A stretch of 64,000 nt of DNA from Epiperipatus broadwayi (Eukaryota > Onychophora > Udeonychophora > Euonychophora > Peripatidae). Shown one piece after another: positions 1 to 11,924 of the stretch (position 1 is the first letter of the stretch; every line of letters starts with the position of its first letter). Where the stretch lies: positions 62,001 through 126,000 of the forward strand of contig JAQFVV010001029.1 in NCBI GenBank assembly GCA_028023455.1, written 5' to 3'. Below the pieces are notes generated by a model. That model did not search any database, had not been told where the DNA came from, and saw nothing but the letters and a program-made list of their open reading frames with translations. The position numbers and the translations under genes are program-made.

Positions 1-191
1 TATGCAATTTTATATTGCTATGACTACTACTATATGGCATGGCTGAAGATCTATCAGCCCCATATAGCTATTTGAGTTGGATAGCTGGGTTTGAAGACAT
101 GTACATGTCTGAAAATTTCAGATTTTCCACTCAATAGATAACTTTTAGCTAAGTGCTTAGCTTTGGGTTGGTATTTTTAGATCTAGTGTCT

Positions 192-263
192 GAACCTACC
201 CTGACACCTCTCTGAGGAGTGCCAAAGCACGAAACCATGGTCAGGGGTTTGGGGAGGGGTTCC
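192..263 (+). ncRNA. Type I hammerhead ribozyme, family A unit 1
   Basis: The core CTGAGGA lies at 212-218; position N7 is G, which the CUGANGA consensus allows. Stem II is GTGC/GCAC around a CAAA loop (219-230), followed by GAAA at 231-234. Stem III is ACC/GGT with a 2-nt loop, and the cleavage triplet is GTC, so cleavage would fall between 242 and 243. Stem I pairs GAACC (192-196) with GGTTC near 258-262, plus CCC/GGG and further pairs with internal loops, as in natural type I motifs. All conserved core bases are present. Self-cleavage itself is inferred. Confidence 0.85.
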
Positions 264-625
264 TGACAGAGATATTTTAAGTGCTGGCTCTGCTAAGCAT
301 TTATCATAAAGCTTGTAGAGGAATTGGCAATCCTCACTGTTTATAACTTACAAGCTTAAGAGATAGGGTCATGTGATCTATGAATTGATCTATGACTTTT
401 ATTTTGACTATTTATAGTCTCTGCCAAAAAGTTTTATGCAATTTTATATTGCTATGACTACTACTATATGGCATGGCTGAAGATCTATCAGCCCCATATA
501 GCTATTTGAGTTGGACAGCTGGGTTTGAAGACATGTACATGTCTGAAAATTTCAGATTTTCCACTCAATAGATAACTTTTAGCTAAGTGCTTAGCTTTGG
601 GTTGGTATTTTTAGATCTAGTGTCT

Positions 626-697
626 GAACCTACCCTGACACCTCTCTGAGGAGTGCCAAAGCATGAAACCATGGTCAGGGGTTTGGGGAGGGGTTCC
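626..697 (+). ncRNA. Type I hammerhead ribozyme, family A unit 2
   Basis: Same architecture as the first unit. The closing pair of stem II is a G-U wobble (GTGC/GCAT). The core CTGAGGA, GAAA and GTC are intact, with predicted cleavage between 676 and 677, exactly 434 nt after the first site. Confidence 0.83.
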
Positions 698-1060
698 TGA
701 CAGAGATATTTTAAGTGCTGGCTCTGGCTAAGCATTTATCATAGAGCTTGTAGAGGAATTGGCAATCCTCACTGTTTATAACTTACAAGCTTAAGAGATA
801 GGGTCATGTGATCTATGAATTGATCTATGACTTTTACTTTGACTATTTATAGTCTCTGCCAAAAAGTTTTATGCAATTTTATATTGCTATGACTACTACT
901 ATATGGCATGGCTGAAGATCTATCAGCCCCATATAGCTATTTGAGTTGGATAGCTGGGTTTGAAGACATGTACATGTCTGAAAATTTCAGATTTTCCACT
1001 CAATAGATAACTTTTAGCTAAGTGCTTAGCTTTGGGTTGGTATTTTTAGATCTAGTGTCT

Positions 1061-1132
1061 GAACCTACCCTGACACCTCTCTGAGGAGTGCCAAAGCACG
1101 AAACCATGGTCAGGGGTTTGGGGAGGGGTTCC
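1061..1132 (+). ncRNA. Type I hammerhead ribozyme, family A unit 3
   Basis: Core, stem II (GTGC/GCAC), GAAA, stem III and GTC are all intact. Predicted cleavage falls between 1111 and 1112, 435 nt after the second site. Stem I again pairs GAACC with GGTTC. Confidence 0.84.
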
Positions 1133-1281
1133 TGATAGAGATATTTTACGTGCTGGCTCTGGCTAAGCATTTATCATAAAGCTTGTAGAGGAATTGGCAA
1201 TCCTCACTGTTTATAACTTACAAGCTTAAGAGATAGGGTCATGTGATCTATGAATTGATCTATGACTTTTACTTTGACTAT

Positions 1282-1945
1282 ATATAAAACAAGTCTCAGC
1301 TTTTTTAAAAATCAATTAAAATGGATTACAATCAAGGAAACAAGAATGCAATTTTAAAAAAAAACTTTCCAAAATTAAAAGTTTTCTCAAAATATTAAAA
1401 CTTTTCAAATTAGAATGTTTTTACAATTTGATTTTTTAAAAAAAGTGTCAAAAGTAACTTATTTTTCAACTAAAAAGTAAAATTAGAGAATTTAAAAATA
1501 TAACTGCATGTGTGCGCTATAACATATAAAACTTTTAAATAACTTTATAAAAATAAAAGCTAGTATTAATTTCACAATGGAACTTTTGAAATGGATAGAG
1601 CATCCGGTTCATCTTACATAGATATAATAATTTTAGAAGCCAATAAAAAATCTAGCCCTGTTTATTTATATTAGATTAAATTATCTCATCTTCAGTTTGT
1701 GCTTTAGCAAATGATAATGGAATCATTTCTGACTTCCAGTTCTTACTAAGATGGTATTGTGTGAACAGAGATTATTCTAATTTTTCTTCATTTAGAAGAA
1801 ATTATTTTTGTAAATTATTTTATTAGAAAGATTTTAATATTTTCGAATAGTAGTTTTCATTATGTAAGATTTTGAATATTTTTAATTAAATACATCTTTA
1901 CTTTTAGTTACTGCTATAATCCTGAGGATTTACTATATTTATTTA
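1282..1945. other. AT-rich intronic sequence, nothing recognised
   Basis: Homopolymer-rich DNA between the family A array and a family C element. No ORF, exon or mobile element could be supported. Confidence 0.6.
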
Positions 1946-2480
1946 ATTAGAAGGGATTTGAACTCAGATTTTCAAGTTCCCTACATCTATCCATTCCAAC
2001 TTATATATCTGATGCACCTGTCCATATACTTATGAAAAAGATAAATGATTTCCAATATATGTATTTTGTGCTGAACCAGCACTCATCAGTTAGTCCAGAT
2101 CATCATCTCCTACATATATGTACAATCAGTGCTCGGTTTATATTAAGATAGCAAACCTTCAAATTTTAATAGACAGGTCTCAACTCACTCTGCCTTCCAA
2201 CTTTTCAGCCATTCATATCACTGAAAATCTGATGATGGAATGCTCAAAGACTTTGTTGATGCCAATATTATTGTCATATCCATGTTGACTTTAAGTCACT
2301 TGATCCTTCACCTATAGGACTTTAATATGTTCTATTAAATACACAGAAGATGAATGGGAAGAATACAGGCTAAATATGTAACATTTAAATACACATTATG
2401 TTGTCTATACTGAACTTAATGTAATTAGAAGGGATTTAAACTCAGATTTTCAAGCTTCCTACAGCTCTCCCTATTCTGTG
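1946..2480 (-). repeat. Family C fold-back element with hammerhead-like core, plus partial second end
   Basis: The element begins with the family C terminal motif GGGATTTGAACTCAGA near 1958; a second partial terminus (GGGATTTAAACTCAGA) lies near 2434. The minus strand carries a hammerhead-type motif at about 2041-2106. The same terminal motif and core recur at 13.9, 20.9, 39.0 and 55.1 kb. Confidence 0.7.
2041..2110 (-). ncRNA. Hammerhead ribozyme relic, family C
   Basis: On the minus strand: CTGATGA (2083-2089), stem II GTGCTG/CAGCAC with loop GTT, then AAAA where GAAA is expected (G12 to A), then a TA-type cleavage site and TTGG. G12 is the general-base position, so this copy is probably inactive. 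The stem I strands GATGATGATCT and AGATTTCC-like still partly pair. Confidence 0.6.
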
Positions 2481-2559
2481 TATTTAAATAAATTTATAAC
2501 ATTCTTTTTCTCTCTCTATTATATCTCTTTGTATAATTTGCTACCAACATGAAATTATA

Positions 2560-2900
2560 TATATATATATATATTAATGCTAATAATGCTCAAAGCTAGA
2601 TAGATTTATAAATGTAAATTCATTGAAAGCATTTAACACTTAAACAATACAAATATTGGTAATGTTTAAGTGTTGACTGCTGTTAATGAATTTACAGACA
2701 CACACACATATATATGAACTTCCCAGCAGTCAATATTATATAATACATAGAGATTTATACTCCAGCACTGGTCTATTAAGTAAATGAAATATTCTCAATT
2801 CAAAGCACAAGTTAAAACTTTTTTTAAAGAAAATATGGGTATTATATAATACTAACAGTTGGGAAGTTCATATTTACTTATTTCGTTATTTGATTTGGTA
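2560..2900. repeat. Imperfect inverted repeat with (CA)n/(TA)n tract
   Basis: Sequences around 2625-2660 and 2665-2695 mirror each other (AATTCATTGAAAGCATTTAACAC against GTGTTGACTGC...GAATTTAC-like, imperfect). ATATGAACTTCCCA near 2713 is mirrored by GGGAAGTTCATAT near 2859. It is a probable non-autonomous fold-back element without coding capacity. Confidence 0.4.
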
Positions 2901-3115
2901 TTGACAAGCTGTATATTGAAACATTTTACAAATGACAATTAAAATAACAGAAAGCAATTTGAAATATAGCTTTAATAAAATAATATGATTGATTTACAAT
3001 CTTCATGCTTTCTCTCCAAAATGCTTAAGATAGGCCTCTAAATTGAGGTTAAGAGAAAAGAGAGCCTGATGTATATTACAGAATGAGCTTGCACATAACT
3101 CTTAACAAGCTTTTC

Positions 3116-3178
3116 AGAATATCCCCAACCTTAGATCAGTTTCTGCTACTGGATTTCTCAGTGAGGTTCTAGGATATT
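3116..3178 (-). ncRNA. Inactivated hammerhead, family A' minus copy
   Basis: The 8-bp outer stem I (GAATATCC/GGATATTC) and GAAAC are retained. The core reads CTGAGAA, so the invariant G8 is changed. GATC replaces GGTC at the cleavage site. Confidence 0.55.
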
Positions 3179-3543
3179 CAAGCATCAGATTAAAAATACC
3201 AGGCCAAGCCCAGCATTTTATCTAATGGATAACTATTAAGTAGAACTTCTGAAATTTTCAACATCCATATGTCTTCCAATCCAGCTATCTAGCTTAAATA
3301 ACCATATGGAACTGAACCAAGTTCAGATACACCATATATTATAGCATTAGCAATATGAAGTCATCAAAGCCTTAATAACAAAAAATAAAATTACAAAGAA
3401 ATCAAGTCACATGTCACATGACCTAATTTAACAAGATAGCTGGATTGGAAGACGTGGATCTCTGAAATTTTCAGATTTTCTTCTTAATAGTTATCTATTA
3501 GATAAAGTATTGCACTTGGCTTGGTATTTTAAATCTAATGCTT

Positions 3544-3603
3544 GAATATCCTAGTACCTCACTGAGGAAGCCAGTAGCAGAAACTGGTCCAAGGGGGATA
3601 TTC
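3544..3603 (+). ncRNA. Type I hammerhead-like motif, family A'
   Basis: Stem I is strong: GAATATCC at 3544-3551 pairs perfectly with GGATATTC at the 3' side, with inner pairs too. The core CTGAGGA, GAAA and GTC are present, stem III is AC/GT with a 2-nt loop, and predicted cleavage is between 3589 and 3590. Stem II is weak: GC/GC inside an A-A mismatch where G10.1-C11.1 is normal. Activity is therefore doubtful although the fold is conserved. Confidence 0.65.
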
Positions 3604-4592
3604 TGAAAAGCTTGTTAAGAGCTATTTGCAAGCTCATTATATAACATTTGTAATACCAGCTTGTTAAATTAGATCATGTGACATATTACTTGATTTTTTG
3701 TAATATATATATATAGATTATAATCAAAATAATAAATATAACCGTAATACCGTTATAGTTATTACTTTTATTATGATTACAATTTTGTTCTAATTAGCGA
3801 ACATTTTATTTATATTATATATATTATATCATATACACAGGATGTCTATAAAAACATGTCACTGTTGCTACCATATGCCAACATCTCTTAGAAATCATTC
3901 ATGAACTATTTGCAGATGTTGCCAAAATTTATTTTTTATAAGATGACGTATCTTTTTACTACCATCATGATGTTAGTCTTATCTGGATGTTTTACTAAAT
4001 AGATTGTATGAAGAAAAATGTTGAGTGTTCTTTATGTTGTCTGGGTTTAATAATGATGAATTTTTTTGTGGAGATGCTTAAAAAGTAAAGTCGATGCTAC
4101 AATATTATCAAATATTTACTGAATATTTAGGCAGAATATGCAACAATATTAACAAAAGTGAATTAAAACACTTACATTAGTGCATATTTTAGCCTAACAT
4201 TTTTTCTTTGTTATGACATTATAAAATTTAATTCATGAAAATAACCATATATTTTTTGGTCATCCTGTACAAATAGTTTGTGCTTAGCCTATCAAGTTTG
4301 TGCAGATACATTCCATGAATTCCCATGTAATTTGACATGTAAAATATATTTAAAGTCTCGGTGCATATTGTTAGCTGAAAATTCAAATATAAAATGTCAA
4401 TCATTCTCACAAATGTTAAGATTTTCCAGCAATGACATCTTGTGATCAGGCTGTTTGAAGTTCAGACTTTATATTTTTTTCACAAGATGTCATAGTATTT
4501 AGGAGAATCTTTGACATTTTAAAGTCTTTATATTATAAAAAATATAGAGAAATATCTTTGCAATAAATTTTATCGCATTTTTTTTTTTTTAG

Positions 4593-4874
4593 CTTTTACA
4601 TGTTGATGAAGAACCGGAAATTGTTTCAGAGGATGAAGAAATAGAGTTACCACTTAAAAACCTTATGGAACAATTTTTTTTCTTTGAGCAAGCTGGAATC
4701 TGTTTATCCAAAGAGGAATTATTTAGATTATTTTTATCCCTCAAGTTGCTTTTAGAGTCCCATAATCTTCAGAGTGTTCGGTTCTGGGGTAAAATTTTAG
4801 GTACAGAAAGAAATTATTTTATTGCAGAAGCTGATTTGAAAGAAGAAGATATAGAAGAGGAGGAAGAAGCTGAA
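4593..4874 (+). CDS. RSPH4A/RSPH6A: RSPH4A/RSPH6A-like radial spoke head protein, internal exon
   Basis: The exon follows a long polypyrimidine tract and AG (4591-4592) and ends at a GT (4875). It is 282 nt, phase 0 at both ends, 94 codons. Its translation contains NLMEQFFFFEQAGICLSKEE, then RLFLSLKLLLESH, RFWGKILGTERNYFIAEADL and an acidic tail. These match the radial spoke protein 4/6 block FEQAG..L...E..R.FL.LK and RFWGKILG.E.NY..AE. The family forms the radial spoke head in motile 9+2 axonemes, where it helps control dynein. An ATG at 4665 opens an uninterrupted frame but the homology starts upstream, so this is an internal exon and not a start. Upstream exons are outside the window or unrecognised. 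Recognised from memory of the family, not by a search. Confidence 0.93.
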
Positions 4875-4984
4875 GTAATGTTATATAGCCTTAATTATTC
4901 TAATTAAGAATAAGCACACACACACTAAACATTATATTCAGTGGCAGCCTGTAAACTGCCAAAAAGTAATCAAGGAAAACAAAA

Positions 4985-5495
4985 CAGTGCATTTCTAATT
5001 TCACTAAACATCACATGATCACTATTTCCTATGCTAGAACATAACTGTTATTAAAACAGTTATGTGCTAGCATAGGAAATAGTGATCATGTGATGTTTTG
5101 TGATTTAACACCAATCCTGCCTAATAGTATAGTGGTGGCTATGGTTGTTAAAGAACCAAAGACACCAAAATGTATGGGTACTGAACTGGGTTCAAACTCA
5201 TATGACTATATAAGCTATTGAGCTTAAATTGAAAATATTGTGTTTTCAATTTTATTCTCATAGTTTTGTAGTTAAGTAGAGATAAAAGGTGGCTGCTAGA
5301 GAGTTGCATTAGATCCTAAGATCTAGGTGCAATGCTCTCAGATCCAAAACTCCTGATGAAGGCCAAAAAGCCAGAAACTAGTCTGGGGATATTGGATGAG
5401 TAGGCACTAGGTGGGGATTTTATGCACATGCCCTCTGGCATTCATTGATTACTCTGGTTGGCACTGAGTGGCACTACCATATGGAGAGTTTTGCC
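4985..5495 (+). repeat. Family B element with hammerhead-like motif and inverted start
   Basis: Near 4985-5092 is an inverted repeat: ACATCACATGATCACTATTT on the left is mirrored by AAATAGTGATCATGTGATGT on the right. The body then runs through the family B landmarks (CCAAAGACACCAAAATGTATG; GGTGGCTGCTAGAG; GGCACTGAGTGGCACTAC) to GAGAGTTTTGCCTG near 5494. The same landmarks occur at 12.8-13.4, 15.9, 19.2-19.8, 20.2 and 32.5-32.9 kb. The short ORFs found here on both strands are side effects of the repeat. Confidence 0.85.
5335..5402 (+). ncRNA. Hammerhead-like motif, family B
   Basis: CTGATGA at 5353-5359 is followed by a GGC/GCC stem II, GAAAC (A15.1, C15.2), TA and GTC (5381-5383). Stem III is therefore 2 bp with a 2-nt loop. 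The outer stem I pairs CTCA and TCCAA on the 5' side with TTGGA and TGAG on the 3' side. The inner stem I has a deletion relative to other copies, and an A-A mismatch replaces the usual G10.1-C11.1. Probably weak or inactive. Confidence 0.6.
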
Positions 5496-6477
5496 TGTTT
5501 TAATAACATTTCTAATTTCACAACTACGCAGCCATATTGTTTTCCCGTACCAATCATTGTTAAAAGATCTAATATATTTTTTGTTTTTACTGGCTGCTGT
5601 TTGAGAAATAATAATATCTGGAGTAGATTGATCTTTACTTTTTATTTCAATTTTTTCATGCAATGACAATTGGGAATATATATTATAGTTAAAACCAACA
5701 CCCTTCATGATAAATATGTAAAATAATATTTCGCTTATTATCTTGTTATATTTTTCTGTTACAAATATTTATATATTAATTTATAAATGTTAATTACAAA
5801 AAAAAAACAATATTTTATTGCACATCCTAAATGAAGCAATAAAAATTTATTTGCTCTGAAGAGAAACCAGAATAGATAAACATATCATACTCAAATAACT
5901 ATTAACACTGCAGCAGCAAGCAGTTCCAATGGTGTTAGTTACACGCATTGAGAAAAGCAAATGATTGAAAATAATGTCTGGTACTGTCATAATTAGCACT
6001 GTTTTTGAATAGAATCTCAAACATCACTTAAAAAAAGATTTTAAAATTTAATTTAATTAGTTGCATTTACATAATTATGCAAAGTATTGAATGATTGTTA
6101 TATTATTGATATATTCAAGCACAAATTTAATAATTAATTTTTCTGGGGGTATTGCAGGGTGCTGCAGTGCTACAGTATCCATGGACTACCCACTACTGAT
6201 TATATTTAAATACCAATATTTTTAAAAACTTATCATATATATTTATTTATTCACCAATTTAAAAATAAAACCATAACAATTTGATAGTTGTTTTTTTTTA
6301 ATTTAATTCTTATAAACTTTAAAAGCAAATTTTTCATATGCATGCATTTTTTCCTGCTTTAATATAAAAGTTTATTTGTTTATTTTATATTTTCATAAGT
6401 TTATAAGCATGGAGATTACTAAGTCTAGTTGTTAGAGAATGCACTACCATGAGTGCATATATATATATATAAATGAT
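5496..6477. other. AT-rich intronic sequence, nothing recognised
   Basis: No exon, RNA gene or element could be supported; homopolymer runs and ATATAT tracts only. Confidence 0.5.
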
Positions 6478-7050
6478 TTTTTTGGTAAAATTGTGTGCTA
6501 TTTTTTATTATATACCAATATTTTGATGAACTAGAATCTGCCGTTGTCAAGGTAAACTCTTGAAAGAAAATTTGTTCGATCTCAAACTGTAACGTGACTG
6601 AGTGCGAGATGAAGCATGAGAATTAGTTTGAAATAGTTTAATATTCAGAATATGAGGTTTATCAAAATGTATATTTCTCTTAGTTTTACTACCTATTAAT
6701 TTAAAGTCAATATTAGAAGACATAAATAAAATGAGAGGTTTCCATATGGCTGGAATACGTTGTGCTTCATCAGCCCTATTTAAACAAGTAGGTCTCTTTA
6801 ATATTTCGATTTGACTCTCTCATGGTTCTCAAATCATATCTCTCCAAATTAGCAAGCATTAAGGGGTGGTGAAACTAATTCTGAGTACTAAACTATTTCA
6901 AACTGATTCTCATGCTTCATCTCGCGCTCAGTCACGTTACACTTTGAGATCGAACAAATTTTCTTTCAAGAGTTTACCTTGACAATGGCAGGTGCTAGTT
7001 CATCGAAATATCAGTATATAATAAAAAATAACACATGATTTTACCCCCAA
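6478..7050. repeat. Large fold-back element, ~170-bp arms
   Basis: GGTAAAATTGTGTGC at 6484 is mirrored by the complementary ACACATGATTTTACC near 7031. The arms stay nearly complementary inward, including the GATCTCAAACTGTAACGTGA and TCACGTTACACTTTGAGATC segments, around a spacer of about 230 bp. No ORF. It fits a non-autonomous fold-back transposon (MITE-like). Confidence 0.8.
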
Positions 7051-10000
7051 AATTATTTTATCTACATTGTACAACCGTGAAAACATTAAATATAATATAT
7101 ATTCTAACCTAATGAAATGAATTAATAAACATTATCATGGTGATCATACATAGCCACCATCGGTCGTCGGTCATTTCTAACCTACTAAATTATATAAAAT
7201 TATTAACTCTAACTATATAGTCACTCATATAGTAATTAGTATTAACGAATCTAGATGTAGTTTAAGCTCAATACATCAATCGCCTCTATAATTAGGCATC
7301 TCATTTTCTAACCTAATAAAGTATATTCTCGGTGATCTGCAAACTCACCAATGTGCATATTCAGCCTAGCTCAGTGGTCGGTTAGTTATAAGAAGATTCA
7401 GCTGCAGAAATATGCAGTTAAGACAAAGAAAGAAATTAAATCCTAAAACAAATTATTATTAGTAAAATAAATATCTTGGGAAGATTAAAAAAAAAAAAAA
7501 AACTGTCATTATTCCCTCATTAAAAAAATTTAGAATAAAATAACATCCTCTCTTTATCAAAAACACATTCTCTGAGCTATAAGTATTTTCACTTTTCACC
7601 AATGATGATAACTTTTCATGTTCTTGTTAATGTTACCAAAGTAAAAAAATATATTCACATTATGTAAATCATTTGCCAATATGATCGGAAAATACTTTTC
7701 AGATAGCACAATTATAAGTTAAACTCTTTTAAGCCATGCCACAATTGTAATATCCATAATAATTGATCACTTATTAATTAAAGAATAATTATAATGACAA
7801 TAATAATCTCAGGGTTTCTTTGTTTAATTTAGGAAAATGCTCAACAGTACTGTGCTGATACATATGATTGGCATTCTGGTTGGCTATAGGAAACATTTAC
7901 CTTACTTCAAATTCAATGTATCTTCATATCTCATATCAACTACTATATCATTTAAAGAGGTGATAATTATACTCAATAATGACATACAATTTTGAATAAT
8001 ACAGCCCCTTTGTCCAGAATCTCAGCCAGAATAATAAAAAGACAAGGGTGCTTTTTGTGTCCTTCCATCATCCATGACAACACAATAAATTAACTAAGAC
8101 TCATTACTTAGACAATTTAACTAAAATGTGAATGTAATAATGTGCAATCAGAGTTAATGACTTGGAAATAAATTCATTTTTACACTTATAAAATGTTTAG
8201 TCCGAAGTTTGCAATTCCACAAATAATTCTCATTAAAATAAAATGAAATGAAATCTTCCGATCTGCTTAAATTTGTCTATCTGGTATATTAAGTTTTTGA
8301 GAGTTTGAAATGATTTCGGACTCGAGAAAGGTTTTGCAAATATTGTGCAAACACACTTATATTTAGCATACAAAAAAAAAATGAATCTACAACAAATATT
8401 GACAAGACTATAATTTATTACTATTACAAAAAAAATATACAAATTTATTAAATAATCTCACACTGATACAAAACATAAACCAACTTTAATTTGTCTATTG
8501 TTTAGGTATAGATTAAAATTACAACTTCACCTGTTTGCAATCATGCGAATTGACTAACTACAAAGTACATCTCATTTCCCAATACATTACTTTATAAGTT
8601 TGGTAAACTTTCTATAAGCTTTTATTTAAAGTTATTGACTAACTATTTTTGTTTTTAAAAGATTAATACAATCCTATGAAATACGCAAAATACTAAATTT
8701 ATTTCTAATACATTTAATTAAGTTATGGTTTTTAATTGGACAACCTATTCTAATTATGGGCCAGTTATCAGAAGTCGCACTTACCATCTTACATTTAACT
8801 TAATGCCAACATAAGTTACAATACATATTTTATTCATAAGTGTAATTTAAACTATGAATATTACTTAATTATTAACTAACATTAAACATTGCGTTTGAAT
8901 ATTCCTCCAGCAAATAAGCGTTTGAAATTACGCAATTTTAACTTACTTTCTCCATTGATTTGCTTGTCAACTACTAGCAAGATTCAGCAGCACAATACAG
9001 ATATTGATCTCAGTTACTAACGCACTATTGATACTAAAGTGCACCTTGAGGAACTAACACCTCCAATATAACCTTTATCCTTGCCCTAACTTTTAAAACA
9101 AAGCACAATAATCACCATTTTCCATGGTGGAACTATCTTTATATTCACATGAGGAATGCAGAATAACAACGAATGTCTGCAGAGTAAACTACTACACTAA
9201 AGTATTTTGGTGGTTTCTTGCCTCTTACTCAGGCATAAAATGAACACACACCAAGTATAATCCTCTCCCGGGATTTAAACAAATTAAGCATCCCAAATGC
9301 TATATAAACTCTTGATCGTTCTATTCATGAGAATCGATCACATGGGCTATGAAACATACCCTAACATTATATTTAAACTATTCTTCTCATGGAAAATAAA
9401 GCTTTTGGGGAGATCATTTTCATCCCACAAAATAAATACATTATAAGTATTACCTATGCTGATATTAAGCATATACCAATGCTATATTTAGGCAAGATAA
9501 GAAAACACACTAATCGTAATAAACCTATGTTGCAATGTATATTTTGATCAATATCTGAAACCAATGGACATGACAGGAGAAAAGAATAATAATTTTAATG
9601 AAGGAATATTGAAAAGGTAATTGGTAGCATGCTATCTTAAACCAAATAAAGAATAACTGGGACTAAATTCCTTAATTAATATAGTATAAATTCGGTTCAA
9701 ACTTTAAACAAGAAATATCTTGTTATAGCATTTTTTTTTTTTTTCAGTTACTTCTGATAATTTTCAATATTTATTTTACCCGTTAAATATCTAAAATATT
9801 TTTCTTTTACATACCTAACATACAAAGTTTATATCTACAATTGCATGTAATAATATAAAACATATTTTATAGATTTTTCTTCGTATTAAATATAAACTTA
9901 ACCCAAAATAATTATAGTAAGACATACCTTTGTCATTACAAGATCATTAAAATGTTACTTGACCGATACAGACTTTAACCTATGTTGATATAAAAAAAAA

Positions 10001-11924
10001 ACATATAATTTTACCAATTAGTTTTTCAAAAAAAAATCATTAATTAACAAATGCCTATTATCTCATTAGCAAAATATTTTTCTGTGAATGGTTTGTCCAG
10101 GTGAAGAGTTTCATCCAGTCTCATTTTATGAAGCATTTTAAAGTAAGCATTTTTTTTCTTTAATGAAAAGTTTTCTTTTATTTAGTGCTTCTAATAAATC
10201 AGGTAAAGAAAAATATAGCAGAACCGAAAATTAATTCTCACTTGAATTAAACTACTAAAATTTTGGGATCCAAGAGAAAAAAAAAACAAAAAAACAAATA
10301 TTCTAACATAGACGAATATTTTACCATAGACGATAAACATACACAATTTTTTTTTTTTATTGACTACACGTATAATTATTAGTTAGCTTACTTATGGACG
10401 AAAATGCGCACTTTTCCGCGAGATTATTATGATAACTGCAGTCGATTTATATCGTACTTGACGTTTTAATAATTCCAACTGGTGTATAATACAATATATC
10501 ATTTAATTTTATTATTAAGTCACTAAGAGATTTGATTTTCGTTCATACTCTAAGAATTTTAATTTCTAATAGTAACTTCCCCGTAAGAATGCACGTATAT
10601 AATTTTTTTTTCTTATATTTACTTCAAGAAAGTTTTTTTTTTATTTAAAAAAAAAATGCAGGTGTATAGTTTAGTATTATGATGATTATTAATTATTATT
10701 ATTATTATTTTTAGACAATTCTTGGTGAATAAAAACATATTTTAATGTATATAATGGCATTATTTGTAAAGGCAGACGAGATACTTAGAAATAGCGCTAA
10801 AAAATGTGTCAAGTTCATCTTCCTTTGCTTCTTAATATTTCTTTCAATTATTATTTTTTTTTTTTATACCAAGAAAATGTTAATAAGTGATATAAAGTTA
10901 CTACATAATTATTTCCCACTTGGAAATAATTTGTTTTCCCTAATTTATACACAATAAGTTTTTTCCAGATTCTTTTAGTTAATTCTCTCATTTTAACTTT
11001 GTTGAAAACTTTAACTTTCCTGTGAAGCAATAAATTTTTAAATGTAGAAAGTTTTTAAATAGATAGACGGCAAAGAACAAGATATCTTACCAAATGGTTC
11101 AGCAAAGCATTATATGATTAGAGTTTTCCTTTGATTATACATTTATTTCTGCAAAATTAAAACAAAAGTTGCGTTACTAAATTTCAGCACTGTTCTCTCC
11201 TTGAAAATTGATGGCAGAAGATTTTAAAAAAAAAAAACGATTTTGATTATGAAATTGGTCATTCTTTTGGAACTTTAGCGACCTTTTCCAGAAAAAAATT
11301 AATAATCATTTGATTATAACATAAACAAAAAAAAGGAAAAACTTATTACAATCATATAGTTTTCAGTATTTTTTTTATTACAAAGTAATTTGACAATGAA
11401 AATAATAAATACATTTAATTAACAATAATTATCAGTGATTTATAATTCTTTATAAATTATTTTCTACAAATGGATTTACCAGAAGTTACTGTTCCTTATG
11501 ATAAGACATTTATCTTTTCTTTTCTTCTCTACCCATCCAAAATGAACTACTGTTTATGATATTTGTTTTATATTATATTAATTTGCTCTAAATTAATAAT
11601 ATCTTAATTAAATTATTCATATTCTTTTAAAAACATGATATTGCATTACTAAATCTATTAGTTATTCACCCAAACCATGCCTAGGTGAGTGAATAGCACA
11701 CTTTATTAACCAATTATTACTATTGTTATTTTATCTTTTTATTTTTCTTAAAGAATAGCATTGATTTCTTGCAGAAATAATGCCGAATAAAACCAAGTGC
11801 CAAAAGCACTGGGTTACAATATATATAACACTTCCATGGGTGCAAATAATAACTATTGGTTAATATTAAGTAACTTTAATTATATGATCACTTAAATGTT
11901 TAACTATTTATATATATACAATTA
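7051..11924. other. AT-rich intronic sequence, nothing recognised
   Basis: Nearly 5 kb with long A and T runs. The short ORF at 10745-10957 is low complexity (Phe/Ile/Leu-rich) and matches no family I know. No exon with flanking splice sites, RNA gene or transposon end could be supported. Confidence 0.5.

Larger units (their letters stand above)
1..1281 (+). repeat. Family A tandem array: three ~434-bp units with hammerhead ribozymes
   Basis: Three head-to-tail copies begin at 1, 435 and 870, giving periods of 434 and 435 bp; the third stops near 1281 and the first probably continues left of the window. The copies are nearly identical by eye, differing at a few scattered bases. Each holds a type I hammerhead motif, so transcription across the array and self-cleavage would release unit-length RNA. 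There is no ORF. The unit recurs singly at about 21.7-22.0 kb and 49.6-50.0 kb, and in diverged form at 3.0-3.7 kb, so it is a mobile family and not only a local satellite. Confidence 0.95.
3042..3705. repeat. Family A' inverted pair (two diverged units head to head)
   Basis: A unit on the minus strand (about 3042-3370) and a similar one on the plus strand (about 3395-3705) form a long imperfect palindrome. Both share with family A the passages around TAGCTGG, GAAATTTTCAGATTTTC and TTGGTATTTT. The plus unit carries a hammerhead with an intact core and 8-bp outer stem I; the minus unit carries a damaged one. Confidence 0.8.

Noticed and set aside
10745-10957. 70-aa ORF with hydrophobic stretch
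   Set aside because: It is low complexity (A/T-run encoded Phe/Ile/Leu), with no motif and no splice or promoter support.
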